NCBI RefSeq assembly: GCF_011603255.1
Contig: NZ_JAANCM010000008.1
Coordinates: 186,001 to 250,000, forward strand
From: Ferranicluibacter rubi
Lineage (GTDB): Bacteria; Pseudomonadota; Alphaproteobacteria; Rhizobiales; Rhizobiaceae
Reading direction: 5' to 3'
DNA length: 64,000 nt
The position numbers were made by a program, and so were the translations under genes. Below, piece after piece: positions 40,278 to 48,819 of the stretch. Under the pieces are notes generated by a model. That model ran no database searches and had not been told where the DNA came from. It worked only from the letters and a program-made list of their open reading frames with translations. The stretch's first letter is position 1, and each line of letters begins with the position of its first letter.

Positions 40278-41021
40278 ATGCAGGTGAAGATTCTGATCGT
40301 GGAGGACGATCCGGATATGGCGGAGATGTTGTTCGATCTCGTGGAGGCGGAGGGCTGGACGCCGTTCGTGGCGGGTTCGGCCGAGGAGGCGACGGCCTTC
40401 CTGTCGCGCGAGATCGTGCATCTCATCCTGCTGGATCACAATCTCCCCGGTGCGTCGGGGCGAACATTCGCGCAGCGCATTCGCAGCAGCATGGATGTGG
40501 GCATCATCATGGTGACGGCGGCCGGCAGCTCGGCCGAGCGCGTGCTGGGCCTGGAGACAGCCGCTGACGACTATATCGTCAAACCGTTCGAGCCGATCGA
40601 GCTTGCCGCCCGTATGAAGGCAGTGCTGCGCCGCTCGGTCCTGATGTCGAAGCCCGAGCGCATGCCGGAGCTGGCGGCCGACCTCGCGCCCGCTGCATCG
40701 GCGCTCAAGCTCGGAGATTGGACGGTCGACCTGAAGCGCAGGCTGGCCGTCTGCGATGGGCAGCCGGGCAAGACGCTGACGGGTGCCGAGTTCGCACTTC
40801 TGGAACTGCTTGCCGAAACGCCCAACCTTCCGGTCACCCGATCCCAGATTCTCGAGCGGCTGGGCAGTGGCACGGACCGCTACGTGGATCGCAATGTCGA
40901 CGTACTGGTTCTGAGGCTGCGCCGCAAGATCGAGCAGAACCCGGAACTGCCGCGATACATCAAGACGCGCCGGGGCCGCGGCTACGTGCTGGAAGTTCTG
41001 CGCCGCGAGACGGAGCAATGA
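40278..41021 (+). CDS. OmpR-family response regulator
   Basis: 247-residue response regulator. The receiver domain has D10/D11, phospho-acceptor D53 (LILLDHNLPG), T80 and K102 (YIVKPFEP). After a linker of about 25 residues comes an OmpR-type winged helix with NLPVTRSQILERL and DRNVDVLVLRLRRKIE, ending with the GRGYVL wing. GAGGAA precedes ATG 40278. The stop overlaps the kinase start (ATGA). Divergent from the AfuA-like transporter cluster, which it probably regulates. Confidence 0.92.
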   Translation: MQVKILIVEDDPDMAEMLFDLVEAEGWTPFVAGSAEEATAFLSREIVHLILLDHNLPGASGRTFAQRIRSSMDVGIIMVTAAGSSAERVLGLETAADDYIVKPFEPIELAARMKAVLRRSVLMSKPERMPELAADLAPAASALKLGDWTVDLKRRLAVCDGQPGKTLTGAEFALLELLAETPNLPVTRSQILERLGSGTDRYVDRNVDVLVLRLRRKIEQNPELPRYIKTRRGRGYVLEVLRRETEQ

Positions 41022-43135
41022 CTCGTCGCGCCTTCTTTTCCTCGATTGCATTCCGTCTTCCCGCTGCCATCCTGCTCATCGGCGCGCTGGTGCTTGGCAT
41101 TTCCACGGTCGCCATCGTCGGTCTCCTGAAGGCGCGAAACGAGATGGCCACCTATGGCACGCAGGCCTTCGTCAGCCTCGGCAAATCCGCCATCGTTTCC
41201 AAACAGGTATCCGACCTCGTTTCCAGCGCGCCCTTCCTGATGAACGCGACCTCGCCCTATCGCATTTCCAGCGAGAGCCGTGCCGTGCTGACCCAGGTCG
41301 AGGCGCTGATGATCATGATGCAGCCCCGGCCGGAGCGGACGGCAGCGCCCACCGATGGAAGGGTACTGGCGCTGCTGGGCACGATCCAGCAGCAGACGAT
41401 TACCATGTTGCAAAATGCCGAGGCGGCGCAGGCGCACAAATCGGATGCCGCGATGGCGCTCAGCCAGATCGCGACGCGGGACATGACGACGGTTCGCAAC
41501 CTGCAGCCAGGCCTCAACGCCATCGCGCAATCCGCCTCGACATCCGACAGCCTGTTTCAGCTAGGCGAACTCCAGAGGCGCTATGTCCGGGAGCTGTCGA
41601 TTGCCGAGGCCGCGCCTGTGCGCATGGATCAGGCCGCGCTCGATGCCCATCGCCGCATCTTTGCGGCACAGACGCGGTATTTGCGGGAGATGTTTTCCAT
41701 TCGCGCCGCGATCACGCGCCTCCACACGGTTTCGCGCGAACTGTCGCTCGCCGTCGAGTCGCAGAACGATAGCGTGGTGGGGAAGCTCGGCGACGATGTG
41801 CAGGCGATCTCGCAGATGCTGCAAAGGCTGCTCAGTATCGTCTTCGTCACAGCGCTCCTGATGCTGCTCATCGCAGCGCTCGCCATCCGGTCCGTCATGC
41901 GGGTCTCCCGCGGAATCGTTGATCTCTCGGCCGGCATGAACGCGCTCGCCGGCGGGCAGAAGCAGATCGCCGTGCCGCGTTATCGCGGCGACGAGACGGA
42001 ACTGATCCGGCTGGTGCAGGCTTTCAGCGCCTTCCGCGAGAGCGTCGATCGCGTTAGCCGGATGCGCCGAAAGGCGGAGACGGCGGCCAAGACGATCCGC
42101 GCGATCTTTCGCAGCATGAACGAGGGCATCGCCCTGTTCGACGCCGCCGGCAAGCCTATCGCCATGAACCGTCGGGTGATCGAGCTTGTCGGGCGCGGCG
42201 GTGCCTCGCGAAAGCTGCCTTTGCAGCGTTTCCTTGATGGTCTGCCCGATATCGATGCCATGGGTTTGCAGGATGCGCTCGACGACACGGAGCGGCCGGG
42301 CAAACCCTTCGTCTTCCGCCTGCGCCAGGAAGACGGGCAGGTGGTGGAGGTGTCGCTTTCGCGCCAGATGGATGGCGGTTTCGTTCTCCTTGCGCGCGAC
42401 GTGACCGAGGCCGACCGGCAGGAAGCCGAGGCCGCCAAGTCCCTGAGGCTCGACGGCATTATGCGCATGACGCACCAGCTCGCCCATGAGGTCGGCAATA
42501 TGATCGGCATCGTCACCGGCAGTCTCGGCCTTCTGGAGCGCGAGGACGGCGTGACCGATCGCCAGAGGCGGCATCTGAACCGCATCCGCAAGGCGGCCGA
42601 CCGGGGCCGCGCGCTGTCCTCCAGCATGCTGTCGGTCGCAAGCCAGCAGCAGATCTTTCCCGTGTCGATTGATCTCGGATCCGTGCTGACCGGCATGATC
42701 GACGTTCTCGAAATCGCCGTCGGCGAGACCTGCCGGGTCACGCTGTCGACGGCCGGGGATCTGCCGCCGGTCTATCTCGACCCCTCGCTCTTCGAGCAAT
42801 CCGTGCTCAACCTCTGCCTGAACGCGGCCGCAGCCATGCCGAAGGGCGGAGAGATCGCCATCTCGGCCACCCATGACGGTACATCCGTCGTGGTTTCCGT
42901 TTCCGACGCGGGCGTCGGAATGACATCGGAGGCGATCGACAAGGCTTTCGAGCCCTATTTCACGACGCGCATGAAAAACGGCAGTGCCGGCCTCGGTCTT
43001 GCAACCGTCTACGGCTTCGTTCGCCAGTCCGGCGGAGATGCGACCATCGAGTCGCGGCTGGGCGAGGGCACCCGGGTAACGCTCACCTTCCCCGATCGGC
43101 GGTTTGAAAGCCTTTCAGGCTCTACGACGGCGTGA
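41018..43135 (+). CDS. Membrane sensor histidine kinase (HAMP-PAS-HisKA-HATPase)
   Basis: 705-residue kinase. Two membrane segments (about 13-38 and 272-293) enclose a periplasmic sensor of about 230 residues that is mostly helical with no recognised family. HAMP follows (290-345), then a PAS7-like domain (360-465) and the dimerisation helix with phospho-His in HQLAHEVGNMIGIVTGSL (H490). The HATPase domain has LNLCLNAAAAMP (N box), SDAGVGM (G1) and GSAGLGLATV (G2). Cognate of the preceding regulator. Its 3' end overlaps the convergent ArsR gene by 14 bases. Confidence 0.92.
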   Translation: MTRRAFFSSIAFRLPAAILLIGALVLGISTVAIVGLLKARNEMATYGTQAFVSLGKSAIVSKQVSDLVSSAPFLMNATSPYRISSESRAVLTQVEALMIMMQPRPERTAAPTDGRVLALLGTIQQQTITMLQNAEAAQAHKSDAAMALSQIATRDMTTVRNLQPGLNAIAQSASTSDSLFQLGELQRRYVRELSIAEAAPVRMDQAALDAHRRIFAAQTRYLREMFSIRAAITRLHTVSRELSLAVESQNDSVVGKLGDDVQAISQMLQRLLSIVFVTALLMLLIAALAIRSVMRVSRGIVDLSAGMNALAGGQKQIAVPRYRGDETELIRLVQAFSAFRESVDRVSRMRRKAETAAKTIRAIFRSMNEGIALFDAAGKPIAMNRRVIELVGRGGASRKLPLQRFLDGLPDIDAMGLQDALDDTERPGKPFVFRLRQEDGQVVEVSLSRQMDGGFVLLARDVTEADRQEAEAAKSLRLDGIMRMTHQLAHEVGNMIGIVTGSLGLLEREDGVTDRQRRHLNRIRKAADRGRALSSSMLSVASQQQIFPVSIDLGSVLTGMIDVLEIAVGETCRVTLSTAGDLPPVYLDPSLFEQSVLNLCLNAAAAMPKGGEIAISATHDGTSVVVSVSDAGVGMTSEAIDKAFEPYFTTRMKNGSAGLGLATVYGFVRQSGGDATIESRLGEGTRVTLTFPDRRFESLSGSTTA

Positions 43136-43829
43136 GCGCCCGACCGATCATGTCTGCAAAGCCGCGATGACCGGCGGGGGTGATCTTCAGCGTCCTGCTG
43201 TTCGGCGTCCGCATCACCCATCCGAGCTCGATCGTTCGCGTCAGCAGTGCCGTGCCGAGCCGTCCCGCCATATGCGGCCGGCGCTCGCTCCAGTCGAGGC
43301 ACATGCGGCAGACCGGACGCTTCGGGCGGTGGGTCGTTGCGAGGTCGATTCCGAAATCGCAGAAGAAGCGATGTCCTTCGTCCGAGAGAACACCGACGCC
43401 CTCCGACCGGTGAAGGAGCCCCCGCTGCTCCAGCGTGGCGGTGATCTCGACAGCGAGGCGGCCGGCCATATGGTCGTAGCACGTCCGTGCCCAGCGCATC
43501 GCTTCGTCGCGTGGGCCGTGGCGCTTCACCGGCGCGGCCAGCGGCATCTGCGAGAGCGCCATCAGGCCTTCCAGCGCTTGTGCGACGGAGGGCGAGGCGA
43601 GCCGGAAATAGCGATGGCGTCCCTGCCGCTCGGCCGTAACGAGCCGTCCATCGAGAAGCTTTGCGAGGTGCCCGCTCGCCGTCTGCGGCGTGATGCCAGC
43701 ATGAGATGCCAGTTCCCCTGCCGTCAACGCTTCGCCGCCGATCAGGGCGGCCAGCATATTGGCGCGTGCGGGGTCGCCCATGAGATGGGCCGCCTGGGCG
43801 ATCATGTTGCCGGTGGGAAGGTCGATCAT
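43122..43829 (-). CDS. ArsR-family winged-helix regulator with extended C-terminus
   Basis: 235-residue protein. The N-terminal ArsR domain (about residues 5-90) has LTAGELASHAGITPQTASGHLAKL, then RHRYFRLAS. The C-terminal 140 residues contain CYDHMAGRLAVEI and a cysteine pair in PVCRMCLDWSERR, found in a subgroup of long ArsR-like regulators. Metal binding through these cysteines is possible but not shown. Divergent from an EamA exporter with 122 bases between, so that gene is the likely target. Confidence 0.85.
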   Translation of the reverse strand: MIDLPTGNMIAQAAHLMGDPARANMLAALIGGEALTAGELASHAGITPQTASGHLAKLLDGRLVTAERQGRHRYFRLASPSVAQALEGLMALSQMPLAAPVKRHGPRDEAMRWARTCYDHMAGRLAVEITATLEQRGLLHRSEGVGVLSDEGHRFFCDFGIDLATTHRPKRPVCRMCLDWSERRPHMAGRLGTALLTRTIELGWVMRTPNSRTLKITPAGHRGFADMIGRALTPS

Positions 43830-43951
43830 GGCCGCAGACTATCGGTTTGCCGCCCGCGTGTCAGGCGCGAATGCTTCGGCGATGACCGAAGCGTCGGCGG
43901 CCGGAAACCTGTAAGGCTCTGCCCTATCGACATCAACGACCTGGACCGGAC

Positions 43952-44854
43952 ATGCCCGAACAACAGCCCCGCCTTGCCATAAGCCTTTTGATGCTCCTGG
44001 CGCTCGCCACCCTCTGGGGCGCGTCCTATACCTTCATCAAGATTGGTGTCGCCACGATCCCGCCCATCACGCTGATCGCCGCAAGGACGATCATTGCCGG
44101 CAGCCTGCTTCTGATCGTTCTTCGTCTGCGCGGGCTGAAGCTGCCGAGGGATCGCCGCAATACGCGCCGTTTCGTCATCCAGGCCGTCCTGAACTCCGTT
44201 CTGCCCTTCACGCTGATTGCGTGGGGAGAGCAGCATGTCGATGCAGGACTGGCCGTCATCCTGAATTCGTTGACGCCCGTCTTTGCTTTCCTGATCAATG
44301 CCCTCATAACGCGTCATGAAGCGGTCACGACCCCGAAGCTGTTCGGCGTCGCTTTCGGGCTTCTCGGCATCTGCCTCGTGGTCGGCCCGTCCGTTCTTGC
44401 GGGATTTGGCACCGGCGTCATCGCGCAGCTCGCCATCATCCTCGCGGCTGTCGCCTATGGCGGAGCCGTGACTTTTGGCCGGACCTTCCGGGATCTCGAC
44501 CCGATGATGCCGGCGGCGGGCTCCCTCATCTGGGGCGGCGTGATCCTGCTGCCCGTCAGTCTTCTCGTCGATCAGCCCTGGACGCTTGCGCCTGCCATGT
44601 CATCGCTCGCAGCACTTCTCGCCTTGTCCATTTTCTCGACGGCGCTTGCCTTCGTTCTCTATTTCACACTGCTGCAGAGGCTGGGCTCCGTCGGCACCAC
44701 GGCGCAGGCCTATCTGCGCGTCCCGATCGGCGTCGGCATCGGGGTTCTGTTTCTCGGCGAAACGCCCAACCCGAACGCCTTGCTGGGCCTCGTCTTCGTG
44801 GTGGCGAGCGTCATCGCGATGACAATGCCGGCCCGTCGGAGGTCCGGACGATGA
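43952..44854 (+). CDS. EamA/DMT-family transporter
   Basis: 300-residue membrane protein with ten hydrophobic segments arranged as two EamA repeats (about 12-140 and 155-290). It has the typical start LATLWGASYTFIKIGV and the ending repeat GVLFLGETPNPNALLGLVFV. DMT proteins of this type export amino acids, metabolites or drugs. Substrate not deducible. Probably controlled by the divergent ArsR regulator. Confidence 0.87.
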   Translation: MPEQQPRLAISLLMLLALATLWGASYTFIKIGVATIPPITLIAARTIIAGSLLLIVLRLRGLKLPRDRRNTRRFVIQAVLNSVLPFTLIAWGEQHVDAGLAVILNSLTPVFAFLINALITRHEAVTTPKLFGVAFGLLGICLVVGPSVLAGFGTGVIAQLAIILAAVAYGGAVTFGRTFRDLDPMMPAAGSLIWGGVILLPVSLLVDQPWTLAPAMSSLAALLALSIFSTALAFVLYFTLLQRLGSVGTTAQAYLRVPIGVGIGVLFLGETPNPNALLGLVFVVASVIAMTMPARRRSGR

Positions 44855-44896
44855 GAGAGCGTCCATTCCTTGTCGATGGCGCAATGTTCGCGATGC

Positions 44897-46009
44897 CTAT
44901 TCCCAGTAGCCGTCATCGGCGAGCGTCGAAACACGGTTCAGCACCTTAGCCCCGTCAGCCAGGGACGAGATATTGGTATAGTCCTCGCAAAGCGTCATCA
45001 CCCATTTATGCTGTTCGCCTGTGCCGGGATTGCTGATGATCCGGCTGTAGATCTCCGCTCCGTCATCCGTTCCGCCGATCTGCATGGCCGGCGTGAACGT
45101 GACCGGTGAATGAACAGGCGGACTGCATCTGCCGGCCGCGACGAGCTGTGCTGCGAGATCCAACGCGGATTTGTCGGAACGGGGGTGGACCCAGTCCTCC
45201 CGGGCCCATTTTTTCCAGCGCGACAGTCCGAATTCCCGCGTCCAGAACGTCTGCTCCATCTGCATCGCCTCGCCTGGGCTCTGTCCATCCGGAGCGCCGC
45301 GGGAGTAATGACTGGATACCACCGAGATGAGATCGCGACCGGATGTGTAGGTGATCTTATCGACAGTCCATGTGGTCAGAGCGCGGGAATAGCGGAGCGC
45401 GCATGCGCCCATATTCGCAGAGGCCGCGCCTTTCTGGAGCTTCGTCTGGAATACACCGTATCCTGTAGCACCGAGCGCGGGGACCTCCGCCGGGCCGATG
45501 ACCCAGCCGCGAAAGAAGCGCTGGGAGCTGTCCTTGTTTGCCGCACAAAGATCACTTTCGAAAGAGGACAGAGAAACCGGGCTGTAACTGCCCATGATGA
45601 ACCCATACCCGTCGTCATGCCACTGGATCGAGGCGCCGTTCCGCTCAAGGTCGTCATCGTCATCAGGGGCCGCTTTGCCGCAGGGGACCTGGCGAAGGGT
45701 GGAGCTGATGATGCGCGTTTCGGTGAAGCGGGATACGGGAACGTTGATTTTCGACACCGGCCCCGCCGCACAGCCGGAGGTGGGTGCAGGGAAGTTCTGA
45801 AGGGTGTAGTGCGGTGTTTCTCCCGGTGCGATATCCCGGTGCCGCTGACAGCCTTTGTCTCCGGGGACGCCGGAGACCGCTTTTCCATCGGGTCCCGTGC
45901 ACACATCCATGACCATGAAGTCCGCAATGGGACCGAAACCCTGGGGCTGTGCGGACGTCATGGACGCCGCCATGGCAGCAGTAACCGAGGCAAGCAGGAA
46001 CGTCTTCAT
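44897..46009 (-). CDS. Secreted protein of unknown function, 370 aa
   Basis: Signal peptide MKTFLLASVTAAMAASMTSA, then about 350 residues with six or more cysteines (CTGPDG, KGCQRH, SGCAAG, VPCGKA, SDLCAA, GACALRY, GRCSPP), pointing to a disulphide-bonded extracytoplasmic fold. An Asp-rich turn DDDDD is near residue 115. No enzyme motif recognised. ATG 46009 is preferred on signal-peptide grounds; an ATG four codons upstream is possible. It ends only 42 bases from the convergent EamA gene. Confidence 0.6.
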   Translation of the reverse strand: MKTFLLASVTAAMAASMTSAQPQGFGPIADFMVMDVCTGPDGKAVSGVPGDKGCQRHRDIAPGETPHYTLQNFPAPTSGCAAGPVSKINVPVSRFTETRIISSTLRQVPCGKAAPDDDDDLERNGASIQWHDDGYGFIMGSYSPVSLSSFESDLCAANKDSSQRFFRGWVIGPAEVPALGATGYGVFQTKLQKGAASANMGACALRYSRALTTWTVDKITYTSGRDLISVVSSHYSRGAPDGQSPGEAMQMEQTFWTREFGLSRWKKWAREDWVHPRSDKSALDLAAQLVAAGRCSPPVHSPVTFTPAMQIGGTDDGAEIYSRIISNPGTGEQHKWVMTLCEDYTNISSLADGAKVLNRVSTLADDGYWE

Positions 46010-46185
46010 GGCAATTCTCATATCCTTACCGATCCCGCTTCGTTGCGGCCGGACGGAGGCTATATCGCATTGCCGGACGTATTATGGCCGACGCCGCAGT
46101 ATGATGTTCCGCAGGTGATTGCTGCCGTGCGCCTTACCGCGCGCTACTGACGCACTATGTCCAATCCATAACCAATGGAAAAGGC

Positions 46186-46644
46186 ATGATGAAAAAACTC
46201 GCAATTATCCTGATTTCCCTCGTCACCGCACTGACCAGCTTTGTGCCGGCGCAGGCGTTCCCGGCACGGCCTGTCACGACATCGGCAGGCTCCACATCCA
46301 CAGGCACGACAGACGTTCAGCAGGTTCAGTATCGGGAAGACAGGCGGATTATTCGCCGGCACAACCAGCGCAACGGCGATCGTTACAACGGCCGCTACGA
46401 TCGTCGTGACCGCTACAGCGACCATCGCCGCTATGACCGGCGCGATCGCAACCGTGATGGCCGGCGTTATGACCGTCGTCACCGTAACAATGGCGCGATT
46501 ATCGGTGGTCTTGCCGCCGGCGCCATCATCGGCGGCGCGATCGCCTCGCAGAACCGCAGCAGCTGTGCAGCGCGCTACCGTTCCTACCGTGCGTCGGATA
46601 ACACGTACCAGCCCAACTCGGGCCCGCGTCGTGTTTGCCGTTAA
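46186..46644 (+). CDS. BA14K-family secreted protein, Arg/Asp-rich
   Basis: 152 residues. Signal peptide (about 24 residues, ending AQA-F), then a repetitive stretch of RRYDRRDR-like units (about 50-100), a Gly/Ala/Ile hydrophobic segment (NGAIIGGLAAGAIIGGAIAS) and a C-terminal BA14K-like motif with CAARYRSYR and RRVC. BA14K proteins of Brucella and rhizobia are small immunoreactive, lectin-like surface proteins. The Arg/Asp repeats are unusually dense. GGAAAAGG precedes the start; ATG 46189 is equally possible. Confidence 0.82.
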   Translation: MMKKLAIILISLVTALTSFVPAQAFPARPVTTSAGSTSTGTTDVQQVQYREDRRIIRRHNQRNGDRYNGRYDRRDRYSDHRRYDRRDRNRDGRRYDRRHRNNGAIIGGLAAGAIIGGAIASQNRSSCAARYRSYRASDNTYQPNSGPRRVCR

Positions 46645-46716
46645 GGTTTGAAACGGCGCCGTATGCGTTCCAAGGCTAGAGATGGCGCAGCCCGAGAGGT
46701 CTGCGCCATTTTTCTG

Positions 46717-47301
46717 TTACTTCGCTGCGCTTGCCTCGACGGAAATGCGAACGACGACGTCATCGGAGACCGCCGGGGCGAACATTCCAAGATTGAAGTC
46801 GGTGCGCTTGACCGTAGCGGTCGCATTGAAGCCGATCCACGGCTTGTTTTCCATCGGATGCTGGCCCTGCTGATTGAGGACGGTATCGAGGACGACCGGC
46901 TTGGTGACGCCGTTCAGCGTGAGATCGCCGGTGATCAGCGCGGTCTTCTCGCCGGTGACCTTGATCGAGGTCGACTTGAAGCTGACATTCGGTGCCTTGC
47001 CTTCGCCACCGAAGAAGTCGGCCGACTGGAAGTGCTTGTCGCGGCCGGCATCGCCGGTCTGGAGCGACGAGATCGGGAATTCGACCGTGACGGTCGAGGT
47101 CTCGGGCTTGGCTTCATCAAAGTTGATCGTGCCCGTGATGCCGCTGAACATTCCGCTCGTGGTCGAGAAGCCCAGGTGCTGGTAGGAAAAGACGACTTGG
47201 CTGTGGCCGGAATCGAACGTGTAGGCCTTGGGCTCTGCATGAGCAGCACCTGCAAGAAGCATTGCCGACGCGAAGACAGCATACTTGGTTCTGGAGATCA
47301 T
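46717..47301 (-). CDS. Periplasmic YceI-family protein
   Basis: 194-residue lipocalin-like YceI protein with signal peptide ending AGAAHA. Core motifs: FDSGHSQVVFSYQHLGFS, then GRDKHFQSADFF and FEFPISSL-like strands. YceI proteins bind polyisoprenoids (ubiquinone or related) in the periplasm. A second YceI domain occurs in the adjacent cytochrome b561 fusion 65 bases away on the same strand, suggesting joint function and possibly one operon. Confidence 0.92.
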   Translation of the reverse strand: MISRTKYAVFASAMLLAGAAHAEPKAYTFDSGHSQVVFSYQHLGFSTTSGMFSGITGTINFDEAKPETSTVTVEFPISSLQTGDAGRDKHFQSADFFGGEGKAPNVSFKSTSIKVTGEKTALITGDLTLNGVTKPVVLDTVLNQQGQHPMENKPWIGFNATATVKRTDFNLGMFAPAVSDDVVVRISVEASAAK

Positions 47302-47365
47302 GATCTTGTCCTTCGTTCATGCCGCCTGCGGAATGCAGGCGGAAATGGAATTACGAGGCGGTGCC

Positions 47366-48529
47366 TCAGCGCTTTGCCTGCAGGGAGATATCGACCTCGA
47401 CCGGAAAGCCGACTGTCTTCTCGTCGGCGTAACCTTCGCCGACTTTGAAGTCCCGTCGGTCCAGCACCGTCTGGCCTGCCATGTCAGCGACGCCATCCTT
47501 GATGGTCATCGTGAACGGCAGCCGCACCGGCAGCTCGATGCCCTTGAGATTTAAGGTTCCAACCGCAAGGAAGTCCTTGCCCTCCGGCTGAATCTTGGCG
47601 GTGAATTGCGCCTGCGGATGCTGTGCCGCATCCAGAAATCCGGCACCCTTCACCTGATCGCTCACGCTGCCCAGCGTGACGCTTGAAAGATTGATGACGG
47701 CTTTGACATCGCCCGTTCCCGTGGCCTTGTCAAAGGCGATGGAGGCCGTCCAGTCCGAGAACGAGCCGGAAACCGGCGTCCCCATCTGCTTGACCTTGAA
47801 GCCGAGCGTGCCCTCGGTCACCTGCCATTCGGATGTCGCGGCCTGAAGGGAAGCTGCGGGGGCCGATGCGGCGCGAAGGCCTATCTGCGAGGCGAACACC
47901 ACACCCGCGAAAGCCACCGCGGCTAGTCCGAAGGCCATGGCGGACCTCCAGCCGGCACGTCCGGAATCCGTTCCTGCGCTCTTCCCGCGCGTCATCCGCT
48001 GGAGAACGCCGTCACGATCGATCAGGGCGTGTTTCAACGCGCCTGCCACGTGCAGCCCGATGGCCAGACAGAGCGTCCAGGCCAGAAGCTGATGCGTCGC
48101 CGCCATGCGCTGCGCCAGTTCATCCGACTTCGGCACCAGCGGCAGATCCTGGCCGAACGGCCAGAGGATCGGCGCGTATCCAGAGGTCGCGGCATGCTCG
48201 ATCCAGCCCGTCAGCGGAACCAGCAGCATCGAACCGTAGAGCATCCAGTGAACCACGCCGGCCACGAAAGTCTCAAGGCGCCGCTGCGGGTGGACGGGAT
48301 CCGGATGCGGCTGGAAAAGCGTCCAACAGATACGGGCGAGCGCCAGCGTGAAAGCGAGAACGCCGAGGGTCTTGTGGATCGAGAAGTAGAGAACCTTCGC
48401 ATCGACCGCCTCCATCGACGATCGATGCGCGATAAAGCCCATTGCGATGTTGAGACTGATGACGACGGCTGTCGCCCAATGGAAAAAGCGGGACACGCTT
48501 CCGTAAGCCGTCGAACTGTTATGCTTCAC
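47366..48529 (-). CDS. Cytochrome b561 - YceI fusion protein
   Basis: 387 residues. The N-terminal about 185 residues form a four-segment cytochrome b561 with His ligands in RFFHWATA, FSIHKTLG, VVHWMLYG and the ATHQLLA/IGLHVAGALKH region. A linker and one further membrane segment (AMAFGLAAVAFAGVVFASQI) lead to a C-terminal YceI domain in the periplasm. Start GTG 48529 has GGAG eight bases upstream; further open codons upstream lack homology. The fusion would place a lipid/quinone-binding domain next to a membrane b-type haem protein, implying quinol or polyisoprenoid-linked electron transfer. Confidence 0.87.
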   Translation of the reverse strand: MKHNSSTAYGSVSRFFHWATAVVISLNIAMGFIAHRSSMEAVDAKVLYFSIHKTLGVLAFTLALARICWTLFQPHPDPVHPQRRLETFVAGVVHWMLYGSMLLVPLTGWIEHAATSGYAPILWPFGQDLPLVPKSDELAQRMAATHQLLAWTLCLAIGLHVAGALKHALIDRDGVLQRMTRGKSAGTDSGRAGWRSAMAFGLAAVAFAGVVFASQIGLRAASAPAASLQAATSEWQVTEGTLGFKVKQMGTPVSGSFSDWTASIAFDKATGTGDVKAVINLSSVTLGSVSDQVKGAGFLDAAQHPQAQFTAKIQPEGKDFLAVGTLNLKGIELPVRLPFTMTIKDGVADMAGQTVLDRRDFKVGEGYADEKTVGFPVEVDISLQAKR

Positions 48530-48819
48530 GCGGGCTTCTCCGATGTCGTGGCTTGTCAAAGCATATCGTCGCTTACAAAAGAACCCGGGCAAATGCAGAC
48601 ATACTGTTCACTATTTGCGAACAATCACGATAGATTGATCATTTTTTATATTCAAAGACGTCGGCCGCCCTAATTCGACTCTGCGGTCGCAAATGAAGGC
48701 AAAGACTCGTGTGAATGCGCCCAATCGGTATCGCGTGTACCGGCGATTGGCAGTATTTACGGATGCTATACGCGTTGACGATCATTTCGTGACGCAGCTT
48801 CGCTGAGGAGACGATGCAC

